Shown: positions 15,194-24,469, numbered from the stretch's first letter. The stretch is DNA of 64,000 bases from Bradyrhizobium jicamae (GCF_018130695.1 NZ_JAFCJX010000027.1:1-64000); one strand, 5' to 3'. The notes: generated by a model from the sequence alone, not told the origin. Translations and numbers: made by a program.

Positions 15194-18100
15194 TCACACG
15201 ATGAGATCCGACATGTGAGGGGTGTGCCCTCCGTGCAAGTGGACGACCACGGGGAAGTCATCGTCGATCTTCAGGGCCTGATCGGTCGGATTGGCATAGA
15301 CGATGGTCGAACCGGTTGCGCTGTCACTGATCCAGCCAACGGCATGCGCCGGAACATTGGTGCTTGCGGGCGTGAGGTCTGCGAAGACGAACGAACCGAG
15401 CGCCGACAAGTCGATCTTGTCGCTGCCCGATTGAAAATCGGTGATCGTGTCGAACTGCTTGGCATTTGAATCCGCGGCGGACAAAAAGACGAAGTGGTCG
15501 TTGCCATTGCCGCCGGTCAGCCAGTCCGCGCCAAACCCGCCGACGATGGTGTCGCAGCCGTCACCGCCCTTGATCGCATCGTTTCCCGAGCCGCCGTAGA
15601 TCGTGTCATCGCCGCCATTGCCCTTGACCGTGTCATTGCCAGAGCCTGCATAGATGAAATCCGCCTGCCAGCTGCCGCTGACCGTGTCGTTCCCGGCGCC
15701 GGCATAGACGATCCGTCCGTCAGCGCCTCCGGCGATGCAGTCGTCTTTTGGCGTGCCATGCACGTAAGGCGGATCGCAAACGACATGGCTCCCCGTGGCC
15801 AGCACGTCGAAATCATTGGGGTCCGCGTCGCTGGCGCCGTGGATGGTGATCGTCACCGCCTGTTTGGTGCCGTCGATGGTGGTTACCGTGAAGCAATCGG
15901 TCAACGTGTCGCAAGGATTCAGCGCCTGCACGGTGCAGTTGGCGTTGTCGAGCTTGTAAGTCCACTCGCCGGCCGTCGTCATGGTGAAGGTGCCGTAGCC
16001 GCCGTCGCTCCAGGTCGGACAACTCACCGCCGTAAAGCTATTCGACGCATTGTCGACATCGGTGTCGGTGAGCGTGCCGCAGGCGATCGGCTGGCCGTGC
16101 CCAGTCCCGCCGGCTTCGGTCACCGATCCGGTCGTGGCGCCGGAAATGACGGCGGCGTCGTTGCTGCCATGGATGGTAACGGTCACCTCCTGCGCCGTGC
16201 CATCGATGGTGGTCACCGTGAAGTGATCGGTCAGCGTATCGCAGGCGTTCAACGCCTGCACCGCGCCGTTGCTGTTGTCGAGCGTGTAGGTCCACTCGCC
16301 GCACGCCGTCATCGTGAAGCAGCCGTAGCCGCCATCGCTCTTCGTCGGCGAAGAGACCTCCGTGAACGTATTCGGGGCATTGTCGACGTCGCTGTCGGTC
16401 AGCATGCCCGACGCGGTCGGCTTGCCCAGCCTGCCATTATCGGTGCCGCCGGCCTCGATCACACATCCCGTCGTGACGCCGGAAATGACGGCGGCATCAT
16501 TGGCGCCATGGATGGTGACCGACACCTCCTGCGCCGTGCCGTCGATGGTGGTCACCATAAAGCTGTCGGTCAGGGTGTCGCCGACATTGAGCTTCTGCAC
16601 CGCGCTGTTGGCATCGTCGACCTTGTACGCCCAGGCCCCGTCCGCCGTCATCGTGAAGCTGCCATAGCCGCCCGCGCTCGTCGCAGGCGAGCTCACGGCT
16701 GTGAAACCGGAGGCGTTGTCGACGTCGGTGTCGGTCAGCGTGCCCGACGCGGTCGTGCCGGCCGCGGCATTGGCGACCCCGCCAGCCTCGACCGCCGTGC
16801 CGGTGATCTTGCCCGAGATGACGGCGGCGTCGTTCTCGCCATGGATGGTGACCGTCACCTTCTGCGGCGTGCCGTCGATGGTGGTCACCGTAAAGCTGTC
16901 GGTCAGGGTGTCGCCGACATTGAGCTTCTGCACCGCGCTGTTGGCATCATTGACCTTGTAGGTCCACGTGCCGTTCGCGGTCATGGAGAAGCTGCCGTAG
17001 CCGCCTGCGCTGGCCTTCGAGCTGACCACCGTAAAGGTGTCGGGCGTGTCGTCGACGTCGGCATCGGTCAGCTTGCCCGATGCCACCGTGCCCAATATTG
17101 CATTGGCCACGCCGCCGGCCTCGCTCGCGGCGCCGGTCGCGATTCCCAAAATATGGGCCGCGTCGTTGACGCCGTTGATGGTGATCGTGAAGGTCTGGCT
17201 GGCCGAGAGCGCGCCGTCCGAGACCGTGATGACGAAACTGTCTGATGTCGGCGTCTTCAGCGCATTGATCGCGTCGCTGTTCGGCACGAAGGTGTAATGG
17301 CCGGTCGCGCTGTTGAGGTAAAGCGTGCCATAGGGGCTGCCCTCCGACACATCATAGGTCACTCCGCCCAGCACCGTGACGCCCCCGGTGCCGCCGCTGA
17401 TGCCGAAGATCAGCGTGTCGCCGTTGGTGCTGCTGGCATGGAACGTTCCGGATGTCGCGGTGAAGGCGTCGAACACCACGGTATCGTTCTCGGTCGGTCC
17501 GGCCGGGGTGAACAGCGTCGGCGGCGCACGGATGGGAATGATCTGATTAGGTATGATCAAGGGTAGCGTTGGGAGCGACCCTGGCTCGACCTGGTCGGCA
17601 CTCTCGATGAAATTGATCGGCTGCGGCGCCAGCGAATCCACCGTCGGAGGCGTGCTCGATCCGTTTGAGTTCATCTCCTTTTCGAGATTGGCAACCAGAT
17701 CCTGTCGCGCCGCATGCAACTCCTGCATCCGCTCCGCCGAGTTAGCGAACTGATTGACACTGACCGAGGAGCCTTTCTTCGTCAGCACGATCGTCTCACC
17801 GGGATCGTCGACGATGATGTGCCGCGGGATCAGCTCCTTGGTCGTCAGTTCAAAGCTGCCGTGCGCGAAATCCTTGTAGGCGATGCTGTCGTCGTCCAGC
17901 AGGCTGGCGTTGGGATCTGCGGCCTGCGCCTCCTTCAGCAAGACGAAGGTCAGCGCCGTGAGCGACAGCATGCCGAACCCGCTCGCTTTTGCACGGCCGC
18001 GAAGGCCGCCGACCGGCGCATCGATCCGCAACGCGCCGGTCTTCATCGTTTCGCCCGGCATGAGGGCGAAGTGTCCTCGGGTTGCAGCGAATGCGGCGGA

Positions 18101-18208
18101 CCGCGCGGCGCCGTCGCGGCCACAACCGAATCTGTCGAGAACCATGCGGGAGCCGCCGGACAGATCGAACATCGTGCCGTTGATGAAGCAGATTACGGGG
18201 CGACGCAT
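15194..18208 (-). CDS. Giant VCBS/RTX protein with truncated FecR domain (paralogue 2)
   Basis: This is a 1004-aa predicted secreted calcium-binding protein. From the ATG at 18208 it begins inside a FecR-like domain (MRRPVICFINGTMFDLSGGSR), missing about 55 residues present in the upstream paralogue. It continues with the conserved FGMLSLTALTFVLL helix, four VCBS-type repeats of about 100 residues (about 345-790; each starts NDAAxISG and ends VTVTIHG), a block of RTX nonapeptides (GGSGNDxxxGGxG, about 800-900) and a C-terminus ending DLIV. RTX plus VCBS architecture suggests type I secretion; no T1SS genes are in the window. A TTG start at 18235 overlapping the upstream stop is an alternative. 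Twelve of its 14 cysteines fall in repeats 3-4 and the RTX part. Confidence 0.85.
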   Translation of the reverse strand: MRRPVICFINGTMFDLSGGSRMVLDRFGCGRDGAARSAAFAATRGHFALMPGETMKTGALRIDAPVGGLRGRAKASGFGMLSLTALTFVLLKEAQAADPNASLLDDDSIAYKDFAHGSFELTTKELIPRHIIVDDPGETIVLTKKGSSVSVNQFANSAERMQELHAARQDLVANLEKEMNSNGSSTPPTVDSLAPQPINFIESADQVEPGSLPTLPLIIPNQIIPIRAPPTLFTPAGPTENDTVVFDAFTATSGTFHASSTNGDTLIFGISGGTGGVTVLGGVTYDVSEGSPYGTLYLNSATGHYTFVPNSDAINALKTPTSDSFVITVSDGALSASQTFTITINGVNDAAHILGIATGAASEAGGVANAILGTVASGKLTDADVDDTPDTFTVVSSKASAGGYGSFSMTANGTWTYKVNDANSAVQKLNVGDTLTDSFTVTTIDGTPQKVTVTIHGENDAAVISGKITGTAVEAGGVANAAAGTTASGTLTDTDVDNASGFTAVSSPATSAGGYGSFTMTADGAWAYKVDDANSAVQKLNVGDTLTDSFMVTTIDGTAQEVSVTIHGANDAAVISGVTTGCVIEAGGTDNGRLGKPTASGMLTDSDVDNAPNTFTEVSSPTKSDGGYGCFTMTACGEWTYTLDNSNGAVQALNACDTLTDHFTVTTIDGTAQEVTVTIHGSNDAAVISGATTGSVTEAGGTGHGQPIACGTLTDTDVDNASNSFTAVSCPTWSDGGYGTFTMTTAGEWTYKLDNANCTVQALNPCDTLTDCFTVTTIDGTKQAVTITIHGASDADPNDFDVLATGSHVVCDPPYVHGTPKDDCIAGGADGRIVYAGAGNDTVSGSWQADFIYAGSGNDTVKGNGGDDTIYGGSGNDAIKGGDGCDTIVGGFGADWLTGGNGNDHFVFLSAADSNAKQFDTITDFQSGSDKIDLSALGSFVFADLTPASTNVPAHAVGWISDSATGSTIVYANPTDQALKIDDDFPVVVHLHGGHTPHMSDLIV
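15830..17180 (-). repeat. Four tandem ~300-bp VCBS-encoding repeats (paralogue 2)
   Basis: The DNA encodes four consecutive VCBS units in the minus frame, each about 300 bases long. Shared blocks encode DTLTDSFTVTTIDGT, GGYGSFTMTA and GTLTDTDVDN. Units 1 and 2 are very similar to each other, and units 3 and 4 carry the extra cysteine codons. Close similarity between units here and with those at 19830-21190 gives ample substrate for recombination. Confidence 0.85.
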
Positions 18209-18227
18209 GGTACTGGCTGCAATCCTT

Positions 18228-21200
18228 TCAAACAATCAGATCGTGCGTCGCATGGTTCACGTGCCCATGACCCGCCGCGTGATGGCTGTGCAGAGACAAA
18301 TCATCGGTCGGCGTCTCCGCGACCGTCGTATCCTGGTGCGCAACACCATCGTCGTGATGATCGGCCGGTGCCGGGGTGATATCCGCGACATCGACGGGGT
18401 CTGAATGTTTGGGATTTGGCATGTTGTCCTTGAAGTGGAAGGTGTCGCCGAGATCGGCCGTATCGGTCGCCTTTGCGCCGTTGCCAGCGCCATTGCCATG
18501 TGCGCCATTGTCATGTGGGCTATTGTCATGCGTATCGGCGGTCTCGACTGCGCCGGCATTTGCCGGATTCGATTGCGGCGATTCCGCGTGCCCCTTCGGC
18601 CCTGAATGATCCTGCTGTTGATGGTTCGACGGCTGGTCTTTCTGGTCGAGCGCGGCGACCGACTCCGTCTCGGCCTGAGTGTGGGAATGGCCGTTCCCGC
18701 CGCCATGCTCCGGAGTTGCGCCATGGTTCTCGGACTCGACGGTTGAGATCGGGACGATGACGATCGTAGTGGCGGTCAGCCCACTCGGCGGCACTGCGGC
18801 CACATCGCCGGTCGTCTTCAGCGTGCTGCTGTCTGTCGCCTGATCGAATGTGAAGTTGTCGTGCGTCACGGTGTGAACGCCGTGCGGCACCACCGTCGGT
18901 GCGCTTTCCGGAGCAGTCAACGCTTCCGCGTCGAAGAGTTCGGTCGCTTGCGTCGAGCTACCGGAACTGGTCAATCCGGTCGCGCCCAGGCTTTCTTGCG
19001 CGGCATCGAAGCTGAACTGCGTGCCGGTCGTTTCTGCGCTCCAGATCCCGTCGGCGGCCAGCGTGCCGCCGGTTGAATCGGACGAAGCATCGGTGGTGGT
19101 CGTCGTGGCCAGCGCCACGAGATTCTCTGCCGTTGCGGCCAAGGCGAGATCGAGTGGATCGGCGGCCGCCACGATCGGCGCCGCGGACTGATCGGTGACG
19201 AAATCCGAGGCCTGGACACTCACGATCCCCTGCAGGTGGATTTCCACCAGGTTTGAATCGCCGACGTTCAGCGCCTGGTCGGTCGGATTGACGTACACGA
19301 TGGTTTCATTGCTCGCGCCGTCATAGCGCCAGGCAATGGTATGCGGCGGCACGGTCGTGTTGGTGGAGCTCAACGCCATGAAGGCAAGCGCGCCGAGCGC
19401 CGTCAGATCGATCCGGTCGGAGCCCAGGCCGAAATCGGTGATGGTGTCGAATTGACCCGCATGGGAATCCACCGCGGACAGATAGACGAAGGTGTCGTTG
19501 CCATTGCTGCCGGTGAGAAGATCGGCACCAAAGCCGCCGATGATCGTATCGTCGCCGTTGCTGCCGCTGATCGTATCGCTTCCCGAGCCTCCGTAGATCG
19601 CGTCGTTCCCGCCATTGCCCTTGATGGTGTCGTTGCCCGAGCCGCCATAAAGGACGTCGTCGACGCCGGTTCCGTTGATGGTGTCGTCGCCGGCTCCGCC
19701 ATAGATGATCTGGGTGACGCTACCGCCGCCCGCGATACTGTCGTGTCCGGGCGTGCCGTGGACGAGCGGCGGATCGACCACCACGACGCTCCCTGTGGCG
19801 AGATTGTCGAAATCGTTGGGGTCGGCGTCACTGGCGCCGTGGATGGCGATCGTCACCACCTGCGCCGTGCCGTCTGCCGTATGCACCGTGAAAGTGTCGG
19901 TCAGCGTGTCGCCGACGTTGAGCGCATCCACCACCGGGTTGGCGTTGTCGAGCGTGAACGTCCAGATGCCGGCGGCCGTCATCGTGAAGGTGCCGTAGCC
20001 GCCGTCGCTGCGCGTTGCGGTGCCGACCGCCGCAAAACTGTTGGCGGTGTTGTCGAGGTCGGTGTCGGTGAGCGTGCCTGTCGCGACCGGGATGCCGCGC
20101 GAGATGCCGCCGGCTTCGGTCACCGAGCCGGTCGCGACGCCGGAAATGATCGCGGCGTCGTTGCTGCCGTTGATGGTGATCGTCACCACCTGCGCCGTTC
20201 CGTCGATCGTGGTCACCGTGAAGCTGTCGATCAGGGTGTCGCCGACATTGAGGGCCTGCACGGCGCTGTCGGAGTTGTCCAACGCATAGGTCCACACCCC
20301 GCCTGCCGAGATGGTGAACGTGCCGTAGCCGGCCGCGCTCACCGTCGGGGTGGTCACCGCCGCGAAGCTGTTCGCTGCATTGTCGACGTCGGTGTCGGTC
20401 AGCGTGCCCGATACGATCGGCGTGCCCTGCACGGCGTTGGCGACGCCGCCGGCCTCGAGCACGGCGCCGGCCGTGCTGCCTGAAATGATCGCCGCATCGT
20501 TGCTGCCGTGGATGGTGACCGTCACCAGCTGCGGCGTGCTGTCGATCGTGGTCACCGTGAAGCTGTCGGTCAGCGTGCCGCCGGCATTCAGCGCCTGCAC
20601 CGCGCTGTTGGTGTTGTCGAGCGTGTAGATCCACACGCCCGCGGCCGTCATCGTGAAACTGCCGTAGCCGCCCGCGCTCGCCGTCGGCGTGTTCACGGCC
20701 GTGAAGCTGTTGGCGGCATTGTCGAGGTCGGTGTCGGTCAACGTGCCGGATACCGTCGGCGTGCCGGGCAAGCCATTGGCGACGCCGCCCGCCTCGGTCA
20801 CGGCGCCGGCCGTGGTGCCGGAAACGATCGCCGCGTCGTTGGCGCCGTGGATGGTGATCGTCACCAGCTGCGGCGTGCCATCGATGGTGGTCACCGTGAA
20901 GGTGTCGGTCAGCGTGTCGCCGGCATTGAGCGCCTGCACCGCGCGGTTGGTGTTGTCGAGCGTGTAGGTCCACACGCCATCCGCCGTCACGGCAAAGGTG
21001 CCGTAGCCGCCGGCGCTTGCCTTCGAGCTGACCAGCGTGAAGGTGTTGGCCGGGTCGTCGACGTCGGTGTCGGTGAGTCTGCCTGATGCCGTGGCGCCAA
21101 CCGCGGCATGGGCGGCATCGCTGGCCTCGGTCGCGGAGCCGGTCGCGGTTCCGGAAATATGGGCCGCGTCGTTGACGCCGTTGATGGCGATCGTGAAGGT

Positions 21201-22376
21201 CTGGCTGGTCGAGAGCGTGCCGTCCGAGACCGTGATGACGAAGCTGTCTGATGTCGGCGACTTCAGCGCGTTGATCGCATCGCTGTCCGGGACGAAGGTG
21301 TAAGCGCCGCTCGCACTGTTGAGGTAAAGCGTGCCATAGGGGCTGCCCTCCGACACATCATAGGTCACCCCGTCCAGCACGGTGGTCCCACCGGTGCCTC
21401 CGCTGATGCCGAAGACCAGCGTGCCGGCATTGGTGCTGGTGGCGTGGAACGTTCCCGATGTCGCGGTGAAGGCGTCGAACACCACCGTGTCGATTTCGGT
21501 CGGCCCGGCCGGAGCGAACAGCGACGGCGGCAGCTTGATGGGAATGAAGTCAAATGTAGGGAACACGATCGCCGGGAGCGACTGCTGCTCGATCTGGTCA
21601 CTCTCGATAAAATTGATCCGCTGCGGCGCCGGCGCACCGACTGACGGAGGCGTGCTCGATCCGTTGTTCATCTCATTTTCGAGATTGGCAAGCAGATCCC
21701 GCTGCGCCGCATGCAGCTCCGCCATTCGCGCCGCCGAGTTCGTGAACTGATCAACGCTGACCGAGGAGCCCTTCCTGGTCAGGACGATCGTCTGGCCGGG
21801 ATCGTCGACGATGATGTGCCGCGGGTTCAGCTCCTTGGTAACCAGCTCGAAGCTGCCGTGCTCGAAATCCTTGTAGGTGATGCTGTCGTCATCCAGCAAT
21901 GTGACGTTGGGATCCGCGGCTTGCGCCTCATTCAGCAAGGCGAAAGTCAGCGCTGTGAGCGACAGCATTCCGAATCCACCGGCGGCCCGTCCGCGAATGC
22001 TGCCGACGGGCGTATCGATCCGCAACGCGCCGGTCCTTGCCGCCTCGCCCGGCATGAAGGCGAAGCTGCCTCGGGTCACCGCGAGCCCGGCCGATTGCGG
22101 GAGACCGCCGGGATCACAGATGAATTCGTCGAGCACCACGCGCGTGCCGGCGGACAGGTTGAACACCGTGCCATCGATGAAGCGAATTCCGATACGCGCA
22201 CCTGCTGCGGTCTCGATCGCGTCGCCCCGGCAGACCGGGTCGCCAGCCATGACGTCAACGGCAATGCCGCAGGCGCGCGTCAGCGTCGCACAGCCGATCG
22301 CTGTTTGAACATGGGCGATGATCTCTCGAGGCGCGGCCACAATGGCCGGTTCCTCGGTGCGGGACGAAACAAACAT
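18228..22376 (-). CDS. Giant FecR-VCBS-RTX protein with His-rich tail (paralogue 1)
   Basis: This is a 1382-aa predicted secreted or surface protein. Domains in order are a complete FecR-like domain (about 25-145; VDVMAGDPVCRGDAIET, FIDGTVFNLSAGTRVVLDEF, GALRIDTPVGSIRGR), a hydrophobic helix (FGMLSLTALTFALL), a linker, four VCBS repeats (about 400-855), an RTX nonapeptide block (about 865-960; GGSGNDTIKGNGGND), a calcium-protein-type segment, and a 340-residue low-complexity tail. The tail is rich in Thr, Ala, Asp and, after about 1215, His (for example HSHTQ, HNHQ-like and HHAAGHGHVNH), ending DLIV. There is no classical signal peptide; RTX plus VCBS suggests type I export. It is divergent from the FecR gene at 22802 and overlaps or abuts its paralogue downstream. 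Function is unknown; adhesin or matrix protein is plausible. Confidence 0.88.
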   Translation of the reverse strand: MFVSSRTEEPAIVAAPREIIAHVQTAIGCATLTRACGIAVDVMAGDPVCRGDAIETAAGARIGIRFIDGTVFNLSAGTRVVLDEFICDPGGLPQSAGLAVTRGSFAFMPGEAARTGALRIDTPVGSIRGRAAGGFGMLSLTALTFALLNEAQAADPNVTLLDDDSITYKDFEHGSFELVTKELNPRHIIVDDPGQTIVLTRKGSSVSVDQFTNSAARMAELHAAQRDLLANLENEMNNGSSTPPSVGAPAPQRINFIESDQIEQQSLPAIVFPTFDFIPIKLPPSLFAPAGPTEIDTVVFDAFTATSGTFHATSTNAGTLVFGISGGTGGTTVLDGVTYDVSEGSPYGTLYLNSASGAYTFVPDSDAINALKSPTSDSFVITVSDGTLSTSQTFTIAINGVNDAAHISGTATGSATEASDAAHAAVGATASGRLTDTDVDDPANTFTLVSSKASAGGYGTFAVTADGVWTYTLDNTNRAVQALNAGDTLTDTFTVTTIDGTPQLVTITIHGANDAAIVSGTTAGAVTEAGGVANGLPGTPTVSGTLTDTDLDNAANSFTAVNTPTASAGGYGSFTMTAAGVWIYTLDNTNSAVQALNAGGTLTDSFTVTTIDSTPQLVTVTIHGSNDAAIISGSTAGAVLEAGGVANAVQGTPIVSGTLTDTDVDNAANSFAAVTTPTVSAAGYGTFTISAGGVWTYALDNSDSAVQALNVGDTLIDSFTVTTIDGTAQVVTITINGSNDAAIISGVATGSVTEAGGISRGIPVATGTLTDTDLDNTANSFAAVGTATRSDGGYGTFTMTAAGIWTFTLDNANPVVDALNVGDTLTDTFTVHTADGTAQVVTIAIHGASDADPNDFDNLATGSVVVVDPPLVHGTPGHDSIAGGGSVTQIIYGGAGDDTINGTGVDDVLYGGSGNDTIKGNGGNDAIYGGSGSDTISGSNGDDTIIGGFGADLLTGSNGNDTFVYLSAVDSHAGQFDTITDFGLGSDRIDLTALGALAFMALSSTNTTVPPHTIAWRYDGASNETIVYVNPTDQALNVGDSNLVEIHLQGIVSVQASDFVTDQSAAPIVAAADPLDLALAATAENLVALATTTTTDASSDSTGGTLAADGIWSAETTGTQFSFDAAQESLGATGLTSSGSSTQATELFDAEALTAPESAPTVVPHGVHTVTHDNFTFDQATDSSTLKTTGDVAAVPPSGLTATTIVIVPISTVESENHGATPEHGGGNGHSHTQAETESVAALDQKDQPSNHQQQDHSGPKGHAESPQSNPANAGAVETADTHDNSPHDNGAHGNGAGNGAKATDTADLGDTFHFKDNMPNPKHSDPVDVADITPAPADHHDDGVAHQDTTVAETPTDDLSLHSHHAAGHGHVNHATHDLIV
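19830..21190 (-). repeat. Four tandem ~300-bp VCBS-encoding repeats (paralogue 1)
   Basis: Four in-frame units of about 300 bases encode the VCBS repeats of the 1382-aa protein. Conserved protein blocks are NDAAxISG, GTLTDTDxDNAANSF, GGYGTFTMTAAGxWTYTLDN and ALNxGDTLTDSFTVTTIDGT. The repeats are homologous to those in the downstream gene at 15830-17180 and have no cysteine codons. Confidence 0.85.
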
Positions 22377-22801
22377 CGGCCTTGCCCTCGCCTGCTGAGG
22401 AATTCAGCCCCAGCGTGGTTGCCGCAATTGTCCTGCTCTGGCTTGCCGCACCACCACGAGGTAAGAACATTTCCGCTGGCAGCCGTCGGCAACCGCAAGA
22501 CGTCCTGATCAAAAACTTCATCGGCTGAGGAAGGACGCGTTCAACGCAGCGTCGACGGATTGCACCGCCGCGAAGCACGGCCCTTGTCCGAAACATTGTC
22601 GTTATTTCTCAAGCCAGAGTACGGCGTTTTGGGTGATGGCACAGTAAGCTGGCTCACGGGGCGGGCGCCATGAAGAGGTACCCCTTTTGGATAGCTGGCC
22701 GGCAGCAGCCGGCCGGTACTAGATGTCCTGCCGCGCGTGGCCGATGGCTCGCGCGCCTATCGGCTGTTGCGCGAACCGGATCTTCTCAAAGGGGGGAGAT
22801 C
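22377..22801. other. Divergent intergenic region between two FecR-domain genes
   Basis: These 425 bases lie between the divergent giant FecR-VCBS gene and the small FecR gene and should hold both promoters. I see a perfect 7-bp hairpin (GGCCGGC, loop AGCA, GCCGGCC) at 22697-22714, about 88 bases before the FecR start. A strong purine-rich ribosome-binding site (AAAGGGGGGAG) sits directly before 22802. No gene is evident here. Confidence 0.45.
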
Positions 22802-23446
22802 ATGTGTACACATAGGATTGCGGTCTTGATGACGAGCCTGGTTCTGGCGCTCGCCGGGTCCGTGCCGGGCCCCGCTCGAGCCCAGACCAATTCGGCCCAG
22901 CCGGCCGTACAGGAGCTGGCGAAACCGATCGGGAAGGTCGTCGCCGCCACAGGCTCGGTCATGATTCAACACACGGGCGCGACGGTCGTTCAGGCCAATG
23001 TCGCGGGTCAGCCCGTTCAGGCCAAGGTCGGCGACCTCGTCTATCTCGGCGATGTGGCCCTGACCGGTGCCGATGGCCGGCTCGGCATCAACTTTGCCGA
23101 CGGCAGTTCGTTCACGCTGTCGAGCAACGCACGCATGGCGCTGGACGAGTTCGTCTACCAACCGAACGGCAAGTCCAACGCGAGCTTCTACAATTTGACC
23201 AGGGGAACGGCCACCTTCGTTGCCGGCCAGGTCGCGAAGACCGGCGACATGAAGGTCGATACGCCCGTCGCCACCATGGGCATTCGAGGCACCACGCCAC
23301 GCATCGAGATCGGCGATGACGGCAATGTGCGGTTTTCCACGCTGATCGAAGAGAGCACGCCCAGGACGGTCAGAAGGCGCGTCCCGGCCGCCGCCCCGCA
23401 GCCCGAGCAACCCAAGTTCAATCCCAGGATCTGTCGCGGCTGCTAG
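22802..23446 (+). CDS. Small secreted FecR-domain protein
   Basis: This 214-aa exported protein has a signal peptide (MCTHRIAVLMTSLVLALAGSVPGPARA-Q) and a FecR-type domain at about 45-165. Its segments VGDLVYLGDVALTGADGRLGINFADGSSFTLSSNARMALDEFVY and VAKTGDMKVDTPVATMGIRGTT align in order with the FecR domain of the giant VCBS protein next door. The C-terminus is basic and Pro-rich and ends with two cysteines (ICRGC). FecR domains are best known from periplasmic sensing in TonB/ECF signalling, but no FecI/FecA genes are here, and stand-alone FecR proteins like this have no settled role. The start at 22802 is set by the adjacent G-rich ribosome-binding site. It is likely co-transcribed with the TPR gene 62 bases downstream. 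Confidence 0.88.
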   Translation: MCTHRIAVLMTSLVLALAGSVPGPARAQTNSAQPAVQELAKPIGKVVAATGSVMIQHTGATVVQANVAGQPVQAKVGDLVYLGDVALTGADGRLGINFADGSSFTLSSNARMALDEFVYQPNGKSNASFYNLTRGTATFVAGQVAKTGDMKVDTPVATMGIRGTTPRIEIGDDGNVRFSTLIEESTPRTVRRRVPAAAPQPEQPKFNPRICRGC

Positions 23447-23508
23447 TTCATCAACGTGGCGTTGCGCCGCCTGTCATCGTCTGATCTTCCGCGATCAGGG
23501 AGCCTGTC

Positions 23509-24369
23509 ATGGGACGTCGTGCAGCAGGCGGCATCATCGAGGGCGCGGCGGCCGTCCTGGTCATGCTGTCGCTCGAGTCATCGGCAGCCGCGCAGGCTCC
23601 GGGCAGGGACGACTATCTCAAGAACATCGAGCTGTGCAACGGCTCGAGCCGGATCTCGCTCGACGCCCGCATTGATGGCTGCACGGCGATCATCCGCGCC
23701 GGGCAGCGCTCCACGAATGCATTGACCATCGCCTACAACAATCGCGGCAATGCCTATGCCGCAAGGGGAGACTACGACCGCGCCATCGAGGATTTCGACG
23801 AGTCGATCAAGCTCGATCACAGCTACGCAAAGCCCCTCAACAACCGCGGCGTGGCTTACCTGAGGAAGGGCGAATACGACAAGGCGATCGAGGCGTTCGA
23901 TGAAGCGATCAAGCTCAAGGCGAATTACGGCGAGGCGTTCGCCAATCGGGGTGAGGCCTACCTGAAAATGCAGGCCTATGATCGCGCCACGCGGGATTAT
24001 GACGAAGCCATTCGTCTCAACCCCACCCTGGAAGCGCCGTGGAACGGACGTTGCTGGACGCGCGCCATCACCGGCCCGCTGCAGGCTGCCATGGAGGACT
24101 GCAACAAGGCGCTTGCGTCCGGTTCGAAAAGCGCCGCGGCGTACGACTCGCGCGGGCTGATTCAGCTGAAGCTCGGCAACTTCAGCAAGGCTGTCGATGA
24201 TTATGGCTCGGCGCTGCGTCTCGATCCGAAGCTGGCGAGCGCGCTCTATGGACGCGGGCTCGCCAGGCGCAGACTGGGCGACGAAGCCGGCAGCAAACGC
24301 GACATCGCTGCGGCGCAGACCATGCAGGCAGGGATCGGCGACGAGTTCGCGCGTTACGGCGTCCGATAG
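23509..24369 (+). CDS. Secreted TPR-repeat protein
   Basis: This encodes a 286-aa protein with an N-terminal signal-like segment (about 8-29, GIIEGAAAVLVMLSLESSAAAQA) and then five to six TPR units from about 66 onwards. Recognisable units include IAYNNRGNAYAARGDYDRAIEDFDESIKLD, AKPLNNRGVAYLRKGEYDKAIEAFDEAIKL and ALYGRGLARRRLGDEAGSKRDIAAAQ. Two cysteines before the repeats (ELCNGS, DGCTAI) and one pair within (RCWTR, EDCNKA) may be oxidised in the periplasm. TPR arrays mediate protein-protein contacts. It follows the FecR gene and may be its partner in the periplasm. The cargo is unknown. Confidence 0.85.
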   Translation: MGRRAAGGIIEGAAAVLVMLSLESSAAAQAPGRDDYLKNIELCNGSSRISLDARIDGCTAIIRAGQRSTNALTIAYNNRGNAYAARGDYDRAIEDFDESIKLDHSYAKPLNNRGVAYLRKGEYDKAIEAFDEAIKLKANYGEAFANRGEAYLKMQAYDRATRDYDEAIRLNPTLEAPWNGRCWTRAITGPLQAAMEDCNKALASGSKSAAAYDSRGLIQLKLGNFSKAVDDYGSALRLDPKLASALYGRGLARRRLGDEAGSKRDIAAAQTMQAGIGDEFARYGVR

Positions 24370-24469
24370 CGTCTGTCGAGCGGCGGCACGATGCCGCCGC
24401 GTGGCAATGCCGCAGGAACGCAGCGCCCCACTCGCGCGTTGCTCGCCGGACACGCAGCATTCATCAGAC

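Noticed and set aside
15494..17245. 583-aa plus-strand frame in the VCBS region
   Set aside because: Antisense to the VCBS repeats; its internal repetition is produced by the opposite strand coding repeats.
15830..21190. Repeated DNA considered as a CRISPR array or satellite
   Set aside because: Period is about 300 bases and all copies are in frame and encode VCBS units.
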